This document shows, piece by piece, positions 63,259 to 64,000 of a stretch of DNA of 64,000 bases (position 1 is its first letter; each line of letters begins with the position of its first letter). The translations under genes and the position numbers were made by a program. The notes beneath the pieces are model-generated. The model did no database searches, had not been told where the DNA came from, and worked only from the letters and a program-made list of their open reading frames with translations. Source of the DNA: Haemaphysalis longicornis (taxonomy: Eukaryota > Arthropoda > Arachnida > Ixodida > Ixodidae); contig CM023457.1 in the NCBI GenBank assembly GCA_013339765.2, forward strand, positions 52,787,745 through 52,851,744. The letters are read 5' to 3'.

Positions 63259-64000
63259 AAAAGCACGAATTGAATAACCTGCACAAACTATTATATGCTG
63301 CCCCTAGTATTTACCAAAGCATTACACCTGCGCAGCTTCCAGCATACCGTCATTTATAGCGACTCGCATTAGAAACTAGCTGAAGGAGCCCGTAGCTGCT
63401 GCCTACTGGCCTCGTAGTCCCATTACCTTTGCAAACAACACAGAGGCCTGACCTTCTAAGAGCGATAGGGGACGTACCTTCCCCAAGAAACAGTTGTTGG
63501 CTTGGTGCTGTATGTTCCGAGCCCAGTCTGGGTTGGTCTCGTCCATAAAATACAATGCTTTTTTACCACAAAACAAAAAATAATCCGTAACTCAAATGCC
63601 AAACCTGTCTCCCGAGAAAAAAAAATCATGCATCCCTCCGTCTAACGACGACGATGGTTGAACGGAAAGCTTTCTCGTGGTGGATTCTTTGGTTCGCCGG
63701 TCCCACACTTCGAGTATGTGCGACTCTGGAGGTACGCACGGCTTTTCTAGAATACCTACAAAAACTCTCCGGTGTGCACTCCGTAGGCCTAACGTTTGGG
63801 TTGGGGTGTACGGTGCGAATAGGTGAGCAATTATTTAAGTGGGTGCCGGCTTGAGGTGTTACACCCCGAGACATGACGCTAGACCTAATGTCCTAAACCT
63901 CAAAATAGAAAGTTATGCCTAACGTCTTGTGGCTAACAGCCTTATGGCAATCACAGCAACGCCATTCTCATCCTGCGTTGGTTTGTGAGTAACGGCTGTC
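63259..64000. other. Gene-free end of window
   Basis: Overlapping motif-free frames on both strands at 63626-63874. Nothing recognised. Confidence 0.4.

Overview
This window looks like nuclear DNA of a hard tick (Ixodidae) or a close relative. The basis is a recognised combination of repeats: two tRNA-derived SINEs of the kind widespread in ixodid genomes, several RNase-H-bearing LINEs ending in AATAAA-like signals plus (TC)n tails, a CR1-like LINE, and Gypsy and probable Bel/Pao LTR retrotransposons. The genus cannot be fixed by reading alone. I recognise no host protein-coding gene, no rRNA, no functional tRNA, no CRISPR array and no bacterial operon.

Layout. 0-11.6 kb is AT-rich gene-free DNA with two stacked LINE 3' ends (1.59-2.10 kb) and a CACTCGCGCT-type simple repeat (3.8-4.5 kb). 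11.6-16.3 kb is a long plus-strand I-like LINE ('LINE A') whose 3' half keeps a 481-codon frame. It abuts a decayed CR1-like LINE (16.3-20.2 kb) with a damaged 2A-like motif near its N-terminus. 20.2-25.3 kb holds small Gypsy gag and protease relics. 25.3-27.8 kb is a compact minus-strand LTR element with unequal LTRs, a primer-binding-site candidate, a CCHC knuckle and a perfect hairpin at its polypurine tract. 27.8-35 kb holds an RNase H LINE relic and several unassigned repeat pairs.

35.2-38.0 kb is an internally deleted plus-strand LINE ('C'). 38.16-42.6 kb is the best preserved element, a minus-strand I-like LINE ('D') with an EN-RT frame of about 935 codons. 44.1-50.0 kb is a nested pile: LINE ORF1 ('E'), a minus-strand LINE A fragment split by an unclassified 1.6 kb insert with a 9-bp duplicated target, and a LINE 3' portion ('F') that contains a palindromic foldback element. 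51.8-59.0 kb is a Gypsy element whose integrase is interrupted twice, by a 1.1-kb solo LTR (duplicated target ATCAA) and by a 1.7-kb gag-only Bel/Pao-like element (target CACCC/CGCCC). The last 5 kb carries the two SINEs and microsatellites.

What it means. This is a layered transposon graveyard, and insertion order can be read from who interrupts whom. Nothing looks like a new defence or metabolic system. The most novel-looking items are the gag-only LTR element, the 1.6-kb split insert, the foldback element, and two or three unclassified repeat families. Gene boundaries are approximate because all coding regions are decayed; family names are by motif reading, not by database search.
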